Assembly: GCF_000373645.1 (NCBI RefSeq)
Contig: NZ_KB892011.1
Span: 82,869 to 146,868, forward strand
Source: Streptomyces sp. ATexAB-D23
GTDB lineage: Bacteria > Actinomycetota > Actinomycetes > Streptomycetales > Streptomycetaceae
Length of the DNA stretch: 64,000 nucleotides
Reading direction: 5' to 3'
The translations under genes and the position numbers were made by a program. Below, in pieces: positions 27,310 through 35,587 of the stretch. The stretch's first letter is position 1, and every line of letters begins with the position of its first letter. The notes under the pieces are model-generated. The model made no database searches. It was given only the letters and a program-made list of their open reading frames with translations, and was not told the DNA's origin.

Positions 27310-29385
27310 TCACGTACGGACCTGGGCCATCAGCAGCGCCACGTCGTCGTGGTCGTACGGATCCCGCAACTCCCGCAGCAGCCGGTCGCACGTCGCGTCG
27401 AGCGACGGGTCCGGGGTGCGCAGCAGGGTCAGCAGCGTCTCCAGACGGCTGTCGATGTCGTCGTCGCGCGTCTCCACGAGCCCGTCCGTGTACAGGACCA
27501 GCCGGTCGCCCGGCCCGATCGGCACCGTCACATCGCTGAACGGCACACCGCCCACCCCGAGCGGCACCCCGGCCGGCAGATCGAGGAGCACCGGGGCGCC
27601 GCCCTCCGGAATCAGCACCGGTGGCAGATGCCCGGCGGTGCTCACCCGGCACAGCCCGGCGTCCGGGTCGTACACGACGTAGACGCAGGTGGCGAACCAC
27701 GGGTCCAGATCGGCGGTGATCTCGTCCAGGTGCCGCAGCACCTCGCCGGGCTCCAGGCCGAGCCGGGAGAGCGTCTGTGTGGCGGTACGCAGCCGCCCCA
27801 TCGTGGTCGCCGCGTTGATCCCGCTGCCCATCACATCGCCCACCACCAGCGCGGTCCTGCCGCCCCGCAGCCCGATCACGTCGAACCAGTCCCCGCCGAC
27901 CTCGTACCGCGAAGCGGCCGGCCGGTAGCGGGAGACCACGTCGAGTTCCTTGGGGTGGTGGTGGTTGCGCGGCAGCATGCTGCGCTGGAGCGTCAGCGCG
28001 GTCTCCTGCTGCTGCCGGTAGAGCCGCGCGTTGTCGATGGCGACCGCGGCCCTGGCGGCCAGATCGCCGGCCAGCGCCTCGTCCTGGGCGGTGAACGGCA
28101 GCGGGTTGTCCGTCCGGATCAGGTCGACCGCGCCCAGCACCTCGCCCCGGGCGATCAGGGGCACCGCCAGGTAGGAGTGGGCGCCGGCCTCGGCGAGCAG
28201 CGCGGCCGAGCGGGCGTCGCGGGCGATGCGGCCGAGCTTCTCCGCGTCGAGATACGGCTCCCGTACCGGTGAGGCGGTCCGCACACAGCGGGTGACCAGG
28301 CGGTCGGCGCCGTAGTGGGCGGCGTGGCCCGGCGGGTCGGCAGCCTCCACCACGGGGGTCGGCCGTGCGGCGACGACGGCGAGGGCCTGGATGAGGAGGG
28401 GGCCCTCGGTCGACCCCGGGCGCCCCTTCAGCACGCTGTCCAGCACATCGACGGCGGCGACGTCGGCGAGCTGCGGCACGGTGACCTCGGCCAGCTCCCG
28501 GGCGGTCTGCTCCAGGTCGAGCGTGGTGCCGATGCGCACCGAGGCATCCGCGATCAGCGCCAGATGCTGCCGGGCCCGCTCCGCCTCGGCCCCCGCCCGG
28601 TAGCGGTCCGTGACATCGATGAGCGACACGGCGATCCCCAGCACCCGGCCTCCGGAATCGTCCAGCCGGTACAGCGACACCGACCAGGCGCGGTCGGTCC
28701 CGGGATCGGCCGGGCTGCGGCCCACCACCTGGTGCGACACCTGCGGCACCCCGCTGGCCAGCACCTCCCGCATCGCCGCCTCGATGCCGTCGGAGTCGAG
28801 GAACGGCAGCGCCTCGCCCACCCGCCGGCCCAGATGACCGGCGGCGCTCATGCCGTCCATCCGCTCCAGCGCCGCGTTGGCCGCCAGATAGCGCAGGTCG
28901 TCTCCCAGCACCGCCAGCCCGATCGGCGACTGGTCGACCAGCCCCACCGACAGGGCCAGATCCCGCTCCACCCGGCGCAGCACCTCCCCGTCCGCCGCCA
29001 GCCCCAGGGCGTAGAACTCGCCCCGGTCGTCCTGCAGGCGCATATTGCGGAACTCCAGGAGCCGGGTGGTGCCGTCCTTGTGCTGTACGGGGAAGACCCC
29101 CGACCAGGCCTCGCCGCTGCGCATCACCTCGCCGAACAGGCGCAGCACCAGCTCGAAGTGTTCCTCGGCGACCAGGACCCGGGCGGCGAACCGCCCCAGC
29201 GCCTCCTGGGCCGAGTAGCCGAGCAGCCGTTCCGCCTGGGGGCTCCACAGGACGATGCGGCCCTGGGCGTCCAGCGCCAGTGCGGCGACGCCGAGGACGT
29301 CGAGCAGACCGCCCTCGGGCGACCGGTGCGCGCCCGCCCTGCGGGCCTCGCCCCAGCCGATCCGCAAGTCATCAGTGCCGCCCAC
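27310..29385 (-). CDS. PAS-PAS-GAF-SpoIIE (PP2C-type) serine phosphatase
   Basis: 691 residues. Two N-terminal PAS domains (about 25-135, ALDAQGRIVLWSPQAERLLGYSAQEALG; about 145-270, LVDQSPIGLAVLGDDLRYLAANAALERM), a GAF domain (about 285-455) and a C-terminal SpoIIE/RsbU phosphatase domain. Metal-binding motifs are GGDWFDVI, VGDVMGSG, LYTDGLVE and HDDVALL. Such proteins dephosphorylate anti-anti-sigma factors in partner-switching control of sigma factors, in response to signals sensed by PAS/GAF. No anti-sigma or STAS gene is adjacent. GTG start at 29385 with GGAAGGA upstream. Divergent from the WhiB-like gene. Confidence 0.9.
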   Translation of the reverse strand: MGGTDDLRIGWGEARRAGAHRSPEGGLLDVLGVAALALDAQGRIVLWSPQAERLLGYSAQEALGRFAARVLVAEEHFELVLRLFGEVMRSGEAWSGVFPVQHKDGTTRLLEFRNMRLQDDRGEFYALGLAADGEVLRRVERDLALSVGLVDQSPIGLAVLGDDLRYLAANAALERMDGMSAAGHLGRRVGEALPFLDSDGIEAAMREVLASGVPQVSHQVVGRSPADPGTDRAWSVSLYRLDDSGGRVLGIAVSLIDVTDRYRAGAEAERARQHLALIADASVRIGTTLDLEQTARELAEVTVPQLADVAAVDVLDSVLKGRPGSTEGPLLIQALAVVAARPTPVVEAADPPGHAAHYGADRLVTRCVRTASPVREPYLDAEKLGRIARDARSAALLAEAGAHSYLAVPLIARGEVLGAVDLIRTDNPLPFTAQDEALAGDLAARAAVAIDNARLYRQQQETALTLQRSMLPRNHHHPKELDVVSRYRPAASRYEVGGDWFDVIGLRGGRTALVVGDVMGSGINAATTMGRLRTATQTLSRLGLEPGEVLRHLDEITADLDPWFATCVYVVYDPDAGLCRVSTAGHLPPVLIPEGGAPVLLDLPAGVPLGVGGVPFSDVTVPIGPGDRLVLYTDGLVETRDDDIDSRLETLLTLLRTPDPSLDATCDRLLRELRDPYDHDDVALLMAQVRT

Positions 29386-29579
29386 GGACGATCCTTCCCA
29401 TGCCAGTCACCGCGCCCGGAAGCAGGCCCGCCAACTCCCATGGTCGCCCCTGAGCCACCGCCCCCGCAGCTTCGCGGGACATGAAGAGGCCGCCGCCGGG
29501 GGTTTCGGGCGCGGAATGCCGGTCACCCGCAGCGTACCGAGGCAAACGCGACGCACACGACTGTCAGGAGTGGGAGTTC

Positions 29580-29834
29580 ATGGAGAACTGGCGCATGCAC
29601 GCGGCCTGCCGCGACGAGGACCCGGATCTGTTCTTCCCCATCGGAACCACCGGTCCGGCACTCGTCCAGGCCGAGGAGGCCAAGACGGTGTGCCGGGGCT
29701 GCCCCGTACGGGAGCAGTGTCTGCGCTGGGCCCTGGAGAACAACCAGGACGCCGGAGTATGGGGCGGCCTGGGAGAGAACGAACGGCGCGCGCTCAAGCG
29801 CCGCGTCCGCCGGCGGGCGCACGGTTCCGGATGA
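29580..29834 (+). CDS. WhiB-like iron-sulfur transcription factor (WblE/WhiB1-like)
   Basis: 84 residues. Four conserved cysteines, C10, C38, C41 and C47, would bind a [4Fe-4S] cluster; G-V-W-G-G-L follows at about residues 58-63, then a basic tail (ALKRRVRRRAHG) for DNA contact. The opening (RMHAACRDEDPDLFFPIGTTGPALVQAEEAK) resembles the small WblE/WhiB1 group, which bind the principal sigma factor region 4. Start ATG 29580 has GGAGTGGGAG upstream and matches the family N-terminus. Confidence 0.92.
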   Translation: MENWRMHAACRDEDPDLFFPIGTTGPALVQAEEAKTVCRGCPVREQCLRWALENNQDAGVWGGLGENERRALKRRVRRRAHGSG

Positions 29835-29926
29835 GACCGCCGCACGGCACCGGACCGAGGGCAGTGTCACACCGGCAGATGCCCCGTCGTGCGGACTTCT
29901 CGCGGCCGGAGGGTGGAGGATGAAGC

Positions 29927-30247
29927 ATGGACACCACGGCATGGATCATCATCGGCGCGATGCTCGTGCTGCTCACCATGGCCGTCGCGGGCGTCCTGCT
30001 GGTGCGGGTGGTGCGAGCCAGGAAACTGCTGGTCGACGCGGGTGTCCCGCTGCACAACAAGGCACTGGTCTGGGCCGCGGTGCTCTACACCGTCTCGCCG
30101 GTCGACCTGCTGCCGGACCCCGTCTACCTCGATGACATCGGGTTCCTCCTGCTGGCGCTGCGCTCGCTGCACGCGGCCGCGCGGGCCGCGGGGGTGGGCG
30201 GGCGCCCTGAGAAGCCCGCCGACGCCGGGCGCGGGGTCCTTTCGTAG
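29927..30247 (+). CDS. YkvA-like (DUF1232) small membrane protein
   Basis: 106 residues. One N-terminal helix (IIIGAMLVLLTMAVAGVLLVRVV), then the DUF1232 core: LHNKALVWAAVLYTVSPVDLLPDPVYLDDIGFLLLALRSL, with the characteristic S-P-x-D-L-x-P-D. Function of the family is unknown. GGTGGAGGATGAAGC provides a ribosome site before the ATG. Same strand as the Wbl gene, 92 nt away. Confidence 0.85.
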   Translation: MDTTAWIIIGAMLVLLTMAVAGVLLVRVVRARKLLVDAGVPLHNKALVWAAVLYTVSPVDLLPDPVYLDDIGFLLLALRSLHAAARAAGVGGRPEKPADAGRGVLS

Positions 30248-30288
30248 CCCTTCCCCGGCGATCCGGGCAACCGGGCACGTCCTGATCG

Positions 30289-30337
30289 TTGACAGCTGGA
30301 CGGGTACACGTCACTCTCCTGGGAGAGCGCTCTCCCA
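30289..30337 (+). promoter_or_regulatory. promoter and CebR-like operator before glycosidase
   Basis: TTGACA (30289-30294) and CACTCT (30312-30317) are 17 nt apart. The perfect 18-bp palindrome TGGGAGAGCGCTCTCCCA (30320-30337) covers the predicted start site. It has the GAGCGCTC core of the cellobiose repressor CebR site (TGGGAGCGCTCCCA) with two extra bases per half, so a LacI-family repressor is likely. Confidence 0.75.
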
Positions 30338-30382
30338 ACCCGCAGCGGGACACCCTCCCGCACTCTTCCGCCAGGAGAGAAT

Positions 30383-32554
30383 GTGCACAGACCCGGCGCA
30401 GCCCTGCCCGCGAGACCCCGCACGGGCACGCTGCTGATCACTCTTCTCGGTCTTCTCGCGTCGTCGCTGGTGCTGCTCACCGCGCCGCACGCCCGTGCCG
30501 CGGAAACCCTGCTGTCGCAGGGCCGGCCCGCGACCGACTCCTCCCACGAAGGAGACGGCTACGCGGCCTCGGCCGCCGTGGACGGAGACCTGACCTCCAC
30601 CCGCTGGGCCAGCGAGTGGAGCGACCCCCAGTGGATCCAGGTCGACCTGGGTGCCACCGCGGACCTCAGCAGGGTCGTCCTGACCTGGGAATCCGCCTAC
30701 GGCAAGGCGTACGAGATCCAGGCGTCCGACAACGGGTCCGACTGGCGCACCCTGAAGACCGTCACCGACGGCGACGGCGGCACCGACGATCTGGCGGTCA
30801 CCGGCTCCGGACGGTACGTCAGGATGCACGGCACGGCCCGCTCCGGCGGATACGGCTACTCCCTGTGGGAGTTCCAGGTGTACGGCACCACCGACGGCAC
30901 ACCTCCGGCGACCGGCGGAGCCGTCCGCGTCACCGGATCGCAGGGCAACTGGCAACTGACCGTCGACGGCAAGCCGTACCAGGTCAAGGGCCTGACCTGG
31001 GGGCCGTCCGTCAACGACGCGGCACGCTACATGCCCGACCTCAAGTCGATGGGCGTCAACACCATCCGCACCTGGGGCACCGACGGCACATCCAAACCGC
31101 TCCTGGACGCGGCGGCCGCCAACGGCATCCGCGTCGTCAGCGGCTTCTGGCTCCAGCCCGGCGGCGGTCCGGGCAGCGGCGGCTGCGTCGACTACCTCAC
31201 CGACGACGCGTACAAGTCCTCCTCGCTCACCGAATTCGCCAAGTGGGTCGACACGTACAAGACCCACCCCGGTGTGCTCATGTGGAACGTCGGCAACGAG
31301 TCGGTCCTCGGGCTGCAGAACTGCTACGGCGGTGACGAGCTGGAGAGGCAGCGCGACGCGTACACCACCTTCGTCAACGACGTGGCGAAGAAGATCCACA
31401 CCATCGACCCCGACCACCCCGTGACCTCGACCGACGCCTGGACGGGCGCCTGGCCCTACTACAAGCGCAACGCCCCCGACCTCGACCTGTACTCGGTCAA
31501 CTCCTACGGCGACATCTGCGGCGTCCGCGCCACCTGGGAGGCAGGCGGCTACACCAAGCCCTACATCATCACCGAGGGCGGCCCGGCCGGTGAGTGGGAG
31601 GTCCCGAACGACGCCAACGGTGTCCCGGACGAGCCCACAGACGTGCAGAAGGCCGAGGGCTACACCCAGGCGTGGAACTGCGTCACCGCCCACCAGGGCG
31701 TCGCCCTGGGCGCCACCTTCTTCCACTACGGCACGGAGCACGACTTCGGCGGCGTCTGGTTCAACCTGGTGCCCGACGGCAAGAAGCGGCTCTCGTACTA
31801 CGCCCTGAAGAAGGCGTACACCGGCTCCACCGCGGGCGACAACACCCCGCCCGTCATCAGCGGCATGACCGTCGAGAACGCCGGAGGCGCGCCCGCGGGC
31901 AGGGAGTTCACCGTCCGGGCCGACGTGCGCGACCCGGACAACGACCCGGTCACGTACAAGATCTACCTGAGCGGCAACTACGCGACCGGCGACAAGGGCC
32001 TGGTCGAGGCCGACTGGCGGGCCACCGGCAACGGCACCTTCGCGGTGACCGCGCCCGCGCGGCTCGGTGTGTGGAAGGTGTACATCCAGGCCGAGGATGG
32101 GCACGGCAACGCCGGAATCGAGACCAAGTCGGTGAAGGTCGTGGTGCCCCCGGTCAGCGGCACCAACCTGGCACTCGGCCGCCCGACCACCGCCACCTCC
32201 GCGCAGACCGGCAGCAGCGGCTGCCCCTGCACCGCGGGAATGGCGACCGATGGACGGCTGGACACCCGGTGGGCCAGCGACTGGAGCGACCCGCAGTCCA
32301 TCCAGGTCGACCTCGGCGAGCGGAAGTCCTTCAGCCACCTCCAGCTGGTGTGGGACCCGGCGTACGCCAAGTCCTACGAGGTGCTGGTCTCGGACGACGG
32401 CAGCTCCTGGCGGTCGGTGTACACCACCACCGACGGGAACGGTGACGCCGACGACCTCGACGTCGCGCAGACCGCCCGTTACGTGAAGCTCGACCTCACG
32501 CAGCGGGGCACGGCCTGGGGCTACTCGCTCTGGGAGTTCGGCGTCTACAGCTGA
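30383..32554 (+). CDS. secreted glycoside hydrolase (GH2-like barrel) between two F5/8-type carbohydrate-binding modules
   Basis: 723 residues. Signal peptide ending near residue 39 (PHARA-AE). First discoidin/CBM32-like module about 40-170 (TRWASEWSDPQWIQVDLG), then a TIM barrel about 178-490, an Ig-like segment, and a second homologous discoidin module about 595-723 (TRWASDWSDPQSIQVDLG). Candidate catalytic acids are the Glu of MWNVGNES near residue 305 and of IITEGG near 397, as in clan GH-A. An LacI-type operator overlaps the promoter, suggesting induction by a plant or fungal oligosaccharide. GTG start at 30383 with AGGAGAG just upstream. Exact substrate unknown; beta-glucan or cellulose-related is a guess from the operator. 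Confidence 0.85.
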   Translation: MHRPGAALPARPRTGTLLITLLGLLASSLVLLTAPHARAAETLLSQGRPATDSSHEGDGYAASAAVDGDLTSTRWASEWSDPQWIQVDLGATADLSRVVLTWESAYGKAYEIQASDNGSDWRTLKTVTDGDGGTDDLAVTGSGRYVRMHGTARSGGYGYSLWEFQVYGTTDGTPPATGGAVRVTGSQGNWQLTVDGKPYQVKGLTWGPSVNDAARYMPDLKSMGVNTIRTWGTDGTSKPLLDAAAANGIRVVSGFWLQPGGGPGSGGCVDYLTDDAYKSSSLTEFAKWVDTYKTHPGVLMWNVGNESVLGLQNCYGGDELERQRDAYTTFVNDVAKKIHTIDPDHPVTSTDAWTGAWPYYKRNAPDLDLYSVNSYGDICGVRATWEAGGYTKPYIITEGGPAGEWEVPNDANGVPDEPTDVQKAEGYTQAWNCVTAHQGVALGATFFHYGTEHDFGGVWFNLVPDGKKRLSYYALKKAYTGSTAGDNTPPVISGMTVENAGGAPAGREFTVRADVRDPDNDPVTYKIYLSGNYATGDKGLVEADWRATGNGTFAVTAPARLGVWKVYIQAEDGHGNAGIETKSVKVVVPPVSGTNLALGRPTTATSAQTGSSGCPCTAGMATDGRLDTRWASDWSDPQSIQVDLGERKSFSHLQLVWDPAYAKSYEVLVSDDGSSWRSVYTTTDGNGDADDLDVAQTARYVKLDLTQRGTAWGYSLWEFGVYS

Positions 32555-32561
32555 GCACCGG

Positions 32562-32597
32562 GCGGGCGCCGGACGGGTCGTTCCCGCCGGCGCCCGC
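32562..32597 (+). terminator. terminator after glycosidase
   Basis: GCGGGCGCCGG (32562-32572) pairs with CCGGCGCCCGC (32587-32597), an 11-bp stem starting 8 nt after the stop. Confidence 0.7.
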
Positions 32598-32649
32598 CGC
32601 AGGGCGTGTCGAGGGCCCTCCCGGCGCGGGGAGCGGCCAAGGTGAAAGC

Positions 32650-33159
32650 ATGAACGTCGCTGACATTTTGACGGATGGATACTCCCGCATCCGGGAGAGC
32701 GTGCACATGGCCGTCGAAGGGCTTGAACCCGACGACCTCCACGCCCGGCTGGACGACGGCGCCAACTCGATCGCCTGGCTGGTGTGGCATCTGACCCGCG
32801 TCCAGGACGACCACATCGCGGACGCGGCCGGCACCGAACAGATCTGGTTCGCCCAGGACTGGGCCGGCCGTTTCGATCTGCCGTTCACCGCCGACGCCAC
32901 CGGGTACGGACAGAGCAGCGAGCAGGTCGGGGCCGTGCGCGTGGGCTCGGCGGAGCTGCTCCTCGGCTACCACGACGCCGTGCACGACCACACGCTCGGC
33001 TTTGTCGGCGGCCTCGACGGCCACGCGCTGGACCGGGTCGTGGACGAGGCCTGGTCGCCACCGGTCACCCTGGGGGTACGTCTGATGAGCGTCCTGTCGG
33101 ACGACCTCCAGCACGCGGGCCAGGCGGCTTTCGTCCGGGGAGTGCTGGAACGCCGCTAG
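32650..33159 (+). CDS. DinB-like (DUF664) protein
   Basis: 169 residues of the DinB/mycothiol-dependent enzyme superfamily: four-helix bundle with metal-ligand type histidines in WLVWHLTRVQDDH, LGYHDAVHDHTLGF and LSDDLQHAGQAAFVRG. Members use mycothiol or bacillithiol in isomerase or S-transferase reactions, or have unknown roles. ATG at 32650; ribosome site GCCAAGGTGAAAGC. Its stop lies only 9 nt from the stop of the convergent AraC gene. Confidence 0.82.
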   Translation: MNVADILTDGYSRIRESVHMAVEGLEPDDLHARLDDGANSIAWLVWHLTRVQDDHIADAAGTEQIWFAQDWAGRFDLPFTADATGYGQSSEQVGAVRVGSAELLLGYHDAVHDHTLGFVGGLDGHALDRVVDEAWSPPVTLGVRLMSVLSDDLQHAGQAAFVRGVLERR

Positions 33160-33168
33160 AACCCCGGC

Positions 33169-33969
33169 TCACGCCCCGCGCGTACGGGCGTAGTGCCCCG
33201 GACCGGTGCCCACGACCCGCTTGAAGTGGCGGGTCAGATGGGACTGGTCGTAGAAGCCCGCCGAAGCCGCCACGGCCGACGCCGGGACTCCGCGCAGCAG
33301 CAGCCGGCGGGCGAGGTCGACCCGCCGCCCCGTCACGTACTGGTGCGGTGCCATGCCGAACTCCCGGCTGAAGGCCCGCACCAGATGCGCGTGATGGGCA
33401 TGCAGCCGGGCGGCCGCCTCCCGGAGCGTGATGCCCTCGACGTACTTCTCGTCCAGCAGATCCCGCAGCCGGTGCGCGACCTTGCTGTCGTGGACGTAGG
33501 GGACGGGATCGAGCCGGTCGCGCAGGTGCTGTTCGAGACGCTCCGACACCAGGGCGAGCCGGCTCGCCGCCTCCAGTTCGTCGCCCGGACCCGCGAGGGC
33601 CCGGTGGAGGCTGTCGATGCGGCTGCGCAGCGCCGGATCGTGGAGGACGGGCCGGACCACGGCCCGGCCGATGAGCCGCTCGTCCACCTGCGGGACATCG
33701 AGGTACAGGACGCGCTTGCGGAACCCCTCCGGGGTGGCCGCCCCGCCGTTGTGCGGGACGTGCGGGGGCAGCAGCGTCACGGTGTGGGTGAGTACGCCGT
33801 GCTCGTGGTGGTCCAGGTCGTAGCGGACCATGCCCTCGTCCACCAGGAGCAGCGTCCACGCGTCGTGCGTGTGCATGGGGTAGACGTGGTCGGTGAAGTG
33901 CGCGTGGAAGACCTCTGCGATTCCCTCCACGGGCGGACACCAGGCGGTGATGTCCGGACGGGCAGCCAT
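33169..33969 (-). CDS. AraC-family regulator (cupin-type sensor)
   Basis: 266 residues. An N-terminal AraC-binding cupin (VFHAHFTDHVYPMHTHDAWTLLLVDEGMVRYDLD; LLPPHVPHNGG) and two C-terminal helix-turn-helix motifs (ITLREAAARLHAHHAHLVRAFSREFG; SAVAASAGFYDQSHLTRHFKRVVGTGPGHY). Start at 33969 fits the domain; a longer frame to 34032 would run into the divergent promoter. The ribosome site is weak. It lies 86 bp from the divergent DUF2000 gene, a pairing that suggests it controls that gene. Confidence 0.88.
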   Translation of the reverse strand: MAARPDITAWCPPVEGIAEVFHAHFTDHVYPMHTHDAWTLLLVDEGMVRYDLDHHEHGVLTHTVTLLPPHVPHNGGAATPEGFRKRVLYLDVPQVDERLIGRAVVRPVLHDPALRSRIDSLHRALAGPGDELEAASRLALVSERLEQHLRDRLDPVPYVHDSKVAHRLRDLLDEKYVEGITLREAAARLHAHHAHLVRAFSREFGMAPHQYVTGRRVDLARRLLLRGVPASAVAASAGFYDQSHLTRHFKRVVGTGPGHYARTRGA

Positions 33970-34055
33970 GTGCCGATCGTACGCCGGACGCGGTCGCGCG
34001 CCGACGTGCAAAGTTCGTACAAGACCGGGCACCGCCGGCCCGGCAGGCTCGGGGC

Positions 34056-34496
34056 ATGACAGCCGATACCACCGCCTCTGCCCCCGTCCGCTTCGACACC
34101 AAGATCGCCGTACTGCTCCGGGACGACCTGGAGACCTGGCAGCGGCTGAACGTCACGGCCTTCCTGGTCAGCGGCCTCGGCACCGCCGTCCCCGAGGTGG
34201 TCGGCGAGCCCTACGCCGACGCCGACGACACCCCGTACCTGCCGATGTTCCGTCAGCCGGTGCTGGTCTTCGAGGGCACGAAGGAGCTGCTGACCACCGC
34301 CCACGGCCGCGCCGTCGGCCGGGGAGTTCCCCTTTCGGTGTTCACCTCCGACCTCTTCGCCACGGGCAACGACCGGGACAACCGGGCAGCGGTGCGCGCG
34401 GTGCGCGGGGACGGGATGGACCTGGTGGGCCTGGCCGTGCACGGCCCCCGCAACGCCGTGGACAAGATCCTCAAGGGCGCGTCCATGCACCCCTGA
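34056..34496 (+). CDS. DUF2000 family protein
   Basis: 146 residues matching the DUF2000 pattern: FDTKIAVLLRDDLETWQRLNVTAFLVSGL near the start, then YADADDTPYLPMFRQPVLVFEG and LVGLAVHGPRNAVDKILKGASM. Family members adopt a peptidyl-tRNA hydrolase II-like fold; function is unknown. Divergent from the AraC regulator, with a perfect hairpin terminator 7 nt after its stop. Confidence 0.82.
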   Translation: MTADTTASAPVRFDTKIAVLLRDDLETWQRLNVTAFLVSGLGTAVPEVVGEPYADADDTPYLPMFRQPVLVFEGTKELLTTAHGRAVGRGVPLSVFTSDLFATGNDRDNRAAVRAVRGDGMDLVGLAVHGPRNAVDKILKGASMHP

Positions 34497-34502
34497 CACC
34501 CG

Positions 34503-34530
34503 GTGGGCGGGGCGAGGCCGCCCCGCCCAC
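34503..34530. terminator. bidirectional terminator
   Basis: GTGGGCGGGGCG-aggc-CGCCCCGCCCAC, a perfect 12-bp stem with a tetraloop between convergent DUF2000 and polyprenyl synthetase genes. Confidence 0.8.
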
Positions 34531-34540
34531 GGACGATGCG

Positions 34541-35587
34541 TCACCCGGTGCGTTCGACCACGTACGGGAGCAGCGTGAGCATGTCCTCCAGGGCCCGCGG
34601 TGCCAGCGGAACGCTCTCCAGGCAGGCCCGCGCGCTCTCCAGGTGGCGGCGGGCCTCGGCCGTGGCGGCGGCGCGCCCGCCCGCCGCGTCGACCAGGCCG
34701 GCCGCCCGCCCGACGGCCGCGTCGTCCAGTGGGCCGCCGCGCAGCAGCGCCCCCAGCTCCGTCGCCAACGGCCCGCCCGAGGCGAGCGCCGCCAGCACCG
34801 GGTACGTCTTCTTGCCGCGCCGCAGGTCGCTGTGGACCGGCTTGCCCGTGACCGCGGGATCGCCCCAGATGCCCAGCACGTCGTCCGCCGCCTGGAACGC
34901 CACCCCGAGATGCCTGCCGGCGGCGGTGAGGGCGTCGGCCTCCGTGCGTCCGGCGCCGCCGAGCAGTGCGCCGAGACCGGCCGCGCACCCCAGCAGCGCA
35001 CCGGTCTTGTGCTCGGCCATCAGCCGGTACTCGTGCGGCCGCACGGCGTCCGGCCCGGTCCAGGGCCGCGACTCGAAGAGCAGGTCGTCGGCCTGGCCGC
35101 GCACCAGATCGGTGAGGGCCGCGGCGAGCAGCCGGACCGCCGGCACACAGGTGCCGCCCGGTGCGTCGGCCAGGGTCTGCACGGCCTGCGCGAACAGCGC
35201 GTCCCCGGCGAGCACCGCCGGCCCGGTCCCGTACGCCTTCCAGGCGGTGGCCCGCCTCCTGCGCGTCTCGTCGCCGTCCATGATGTCGTCGTGCAGGAGG
35301 GAGAACGTGTGGATCAGCTCGACGGCGACCGCTCCGGCGACCGCGCTGCCCGCCTTCGCCCCGACCGCCTCGGCGCCGAGCACCGCCAGCGCCTGGCGGA
35401 CCCCCTTGCCCTGCGCACCGGGCACATCCCCGCCGTCGACCCCGTCCCAGCCGAGCGAGAACGCGGTGATCTCGCCGTGCCACGGGTGCAGTTGCCGCAC
35501 GGACCGGTACAGGGCGGGACGGATCAGTCCGCGGCAGCGGGCGAGTATCTGCGGCGCGGTGGCCGACGAGGTCACGGGAGGCGTCAT
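34541..35587 (-). CDS. polyprenyl diphosphate synthase (FPP/GGPP-synthase type)
   Basis: 348 residues. First Asp-rich motif D100-D101-I-M-D104 in SLLHDDIMDGDETRRRRAT; second in AFQAADDVLGIWGDPAVTGKP, the variant usual in actinobacterial GGPP synthases. It condenses isopentenyl diphosphate with allylic diphosphates to make C15-C20 chains in the cytoplasm. ATG overlaps the stop of the upstream TPR gene (ATGA), so the pair is co-translated. No terpene cyclase is in the window, so the end product is unknown. Confidence 0.88.
   Translation of the reverse strand: MTPPVTSSATAPQILARCRGLIRPALYRSVRQLHPWHGEITAFSLGWDGVDGGDVPGAQGKGVRQALAVLGAEAVGAKAGSAVAGAVAVELIHTFSLLHDDIMDGDETRRRRATAWKAYGTGPAVLAGDALFAQAVQTLADAPGGTCVPAVRLLAAALTDLVRGQADDLLFESRPWTGPDAVRPHEYRLMAEHKTGALLGCAAGLGALLGGAGRTEADALTAAGRHLGVAFQAADDVLGIWGDPAVTGKPVHSDLRRGKKTYPVLAALASGGPLATELGALLRGGPLDDAAVGRAAGLVDAAGGRAAATAEARRHLESARACLESVPLAPRALEDMLTLLPYVVERTG

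Noticed and set aside
29513..29536. SigR-type promoter (GGAAT then GTA) before the Wbl gene
   Set aside because: The spacing is 16 nt instead of the usual 18-19 and the -10 is only partial.
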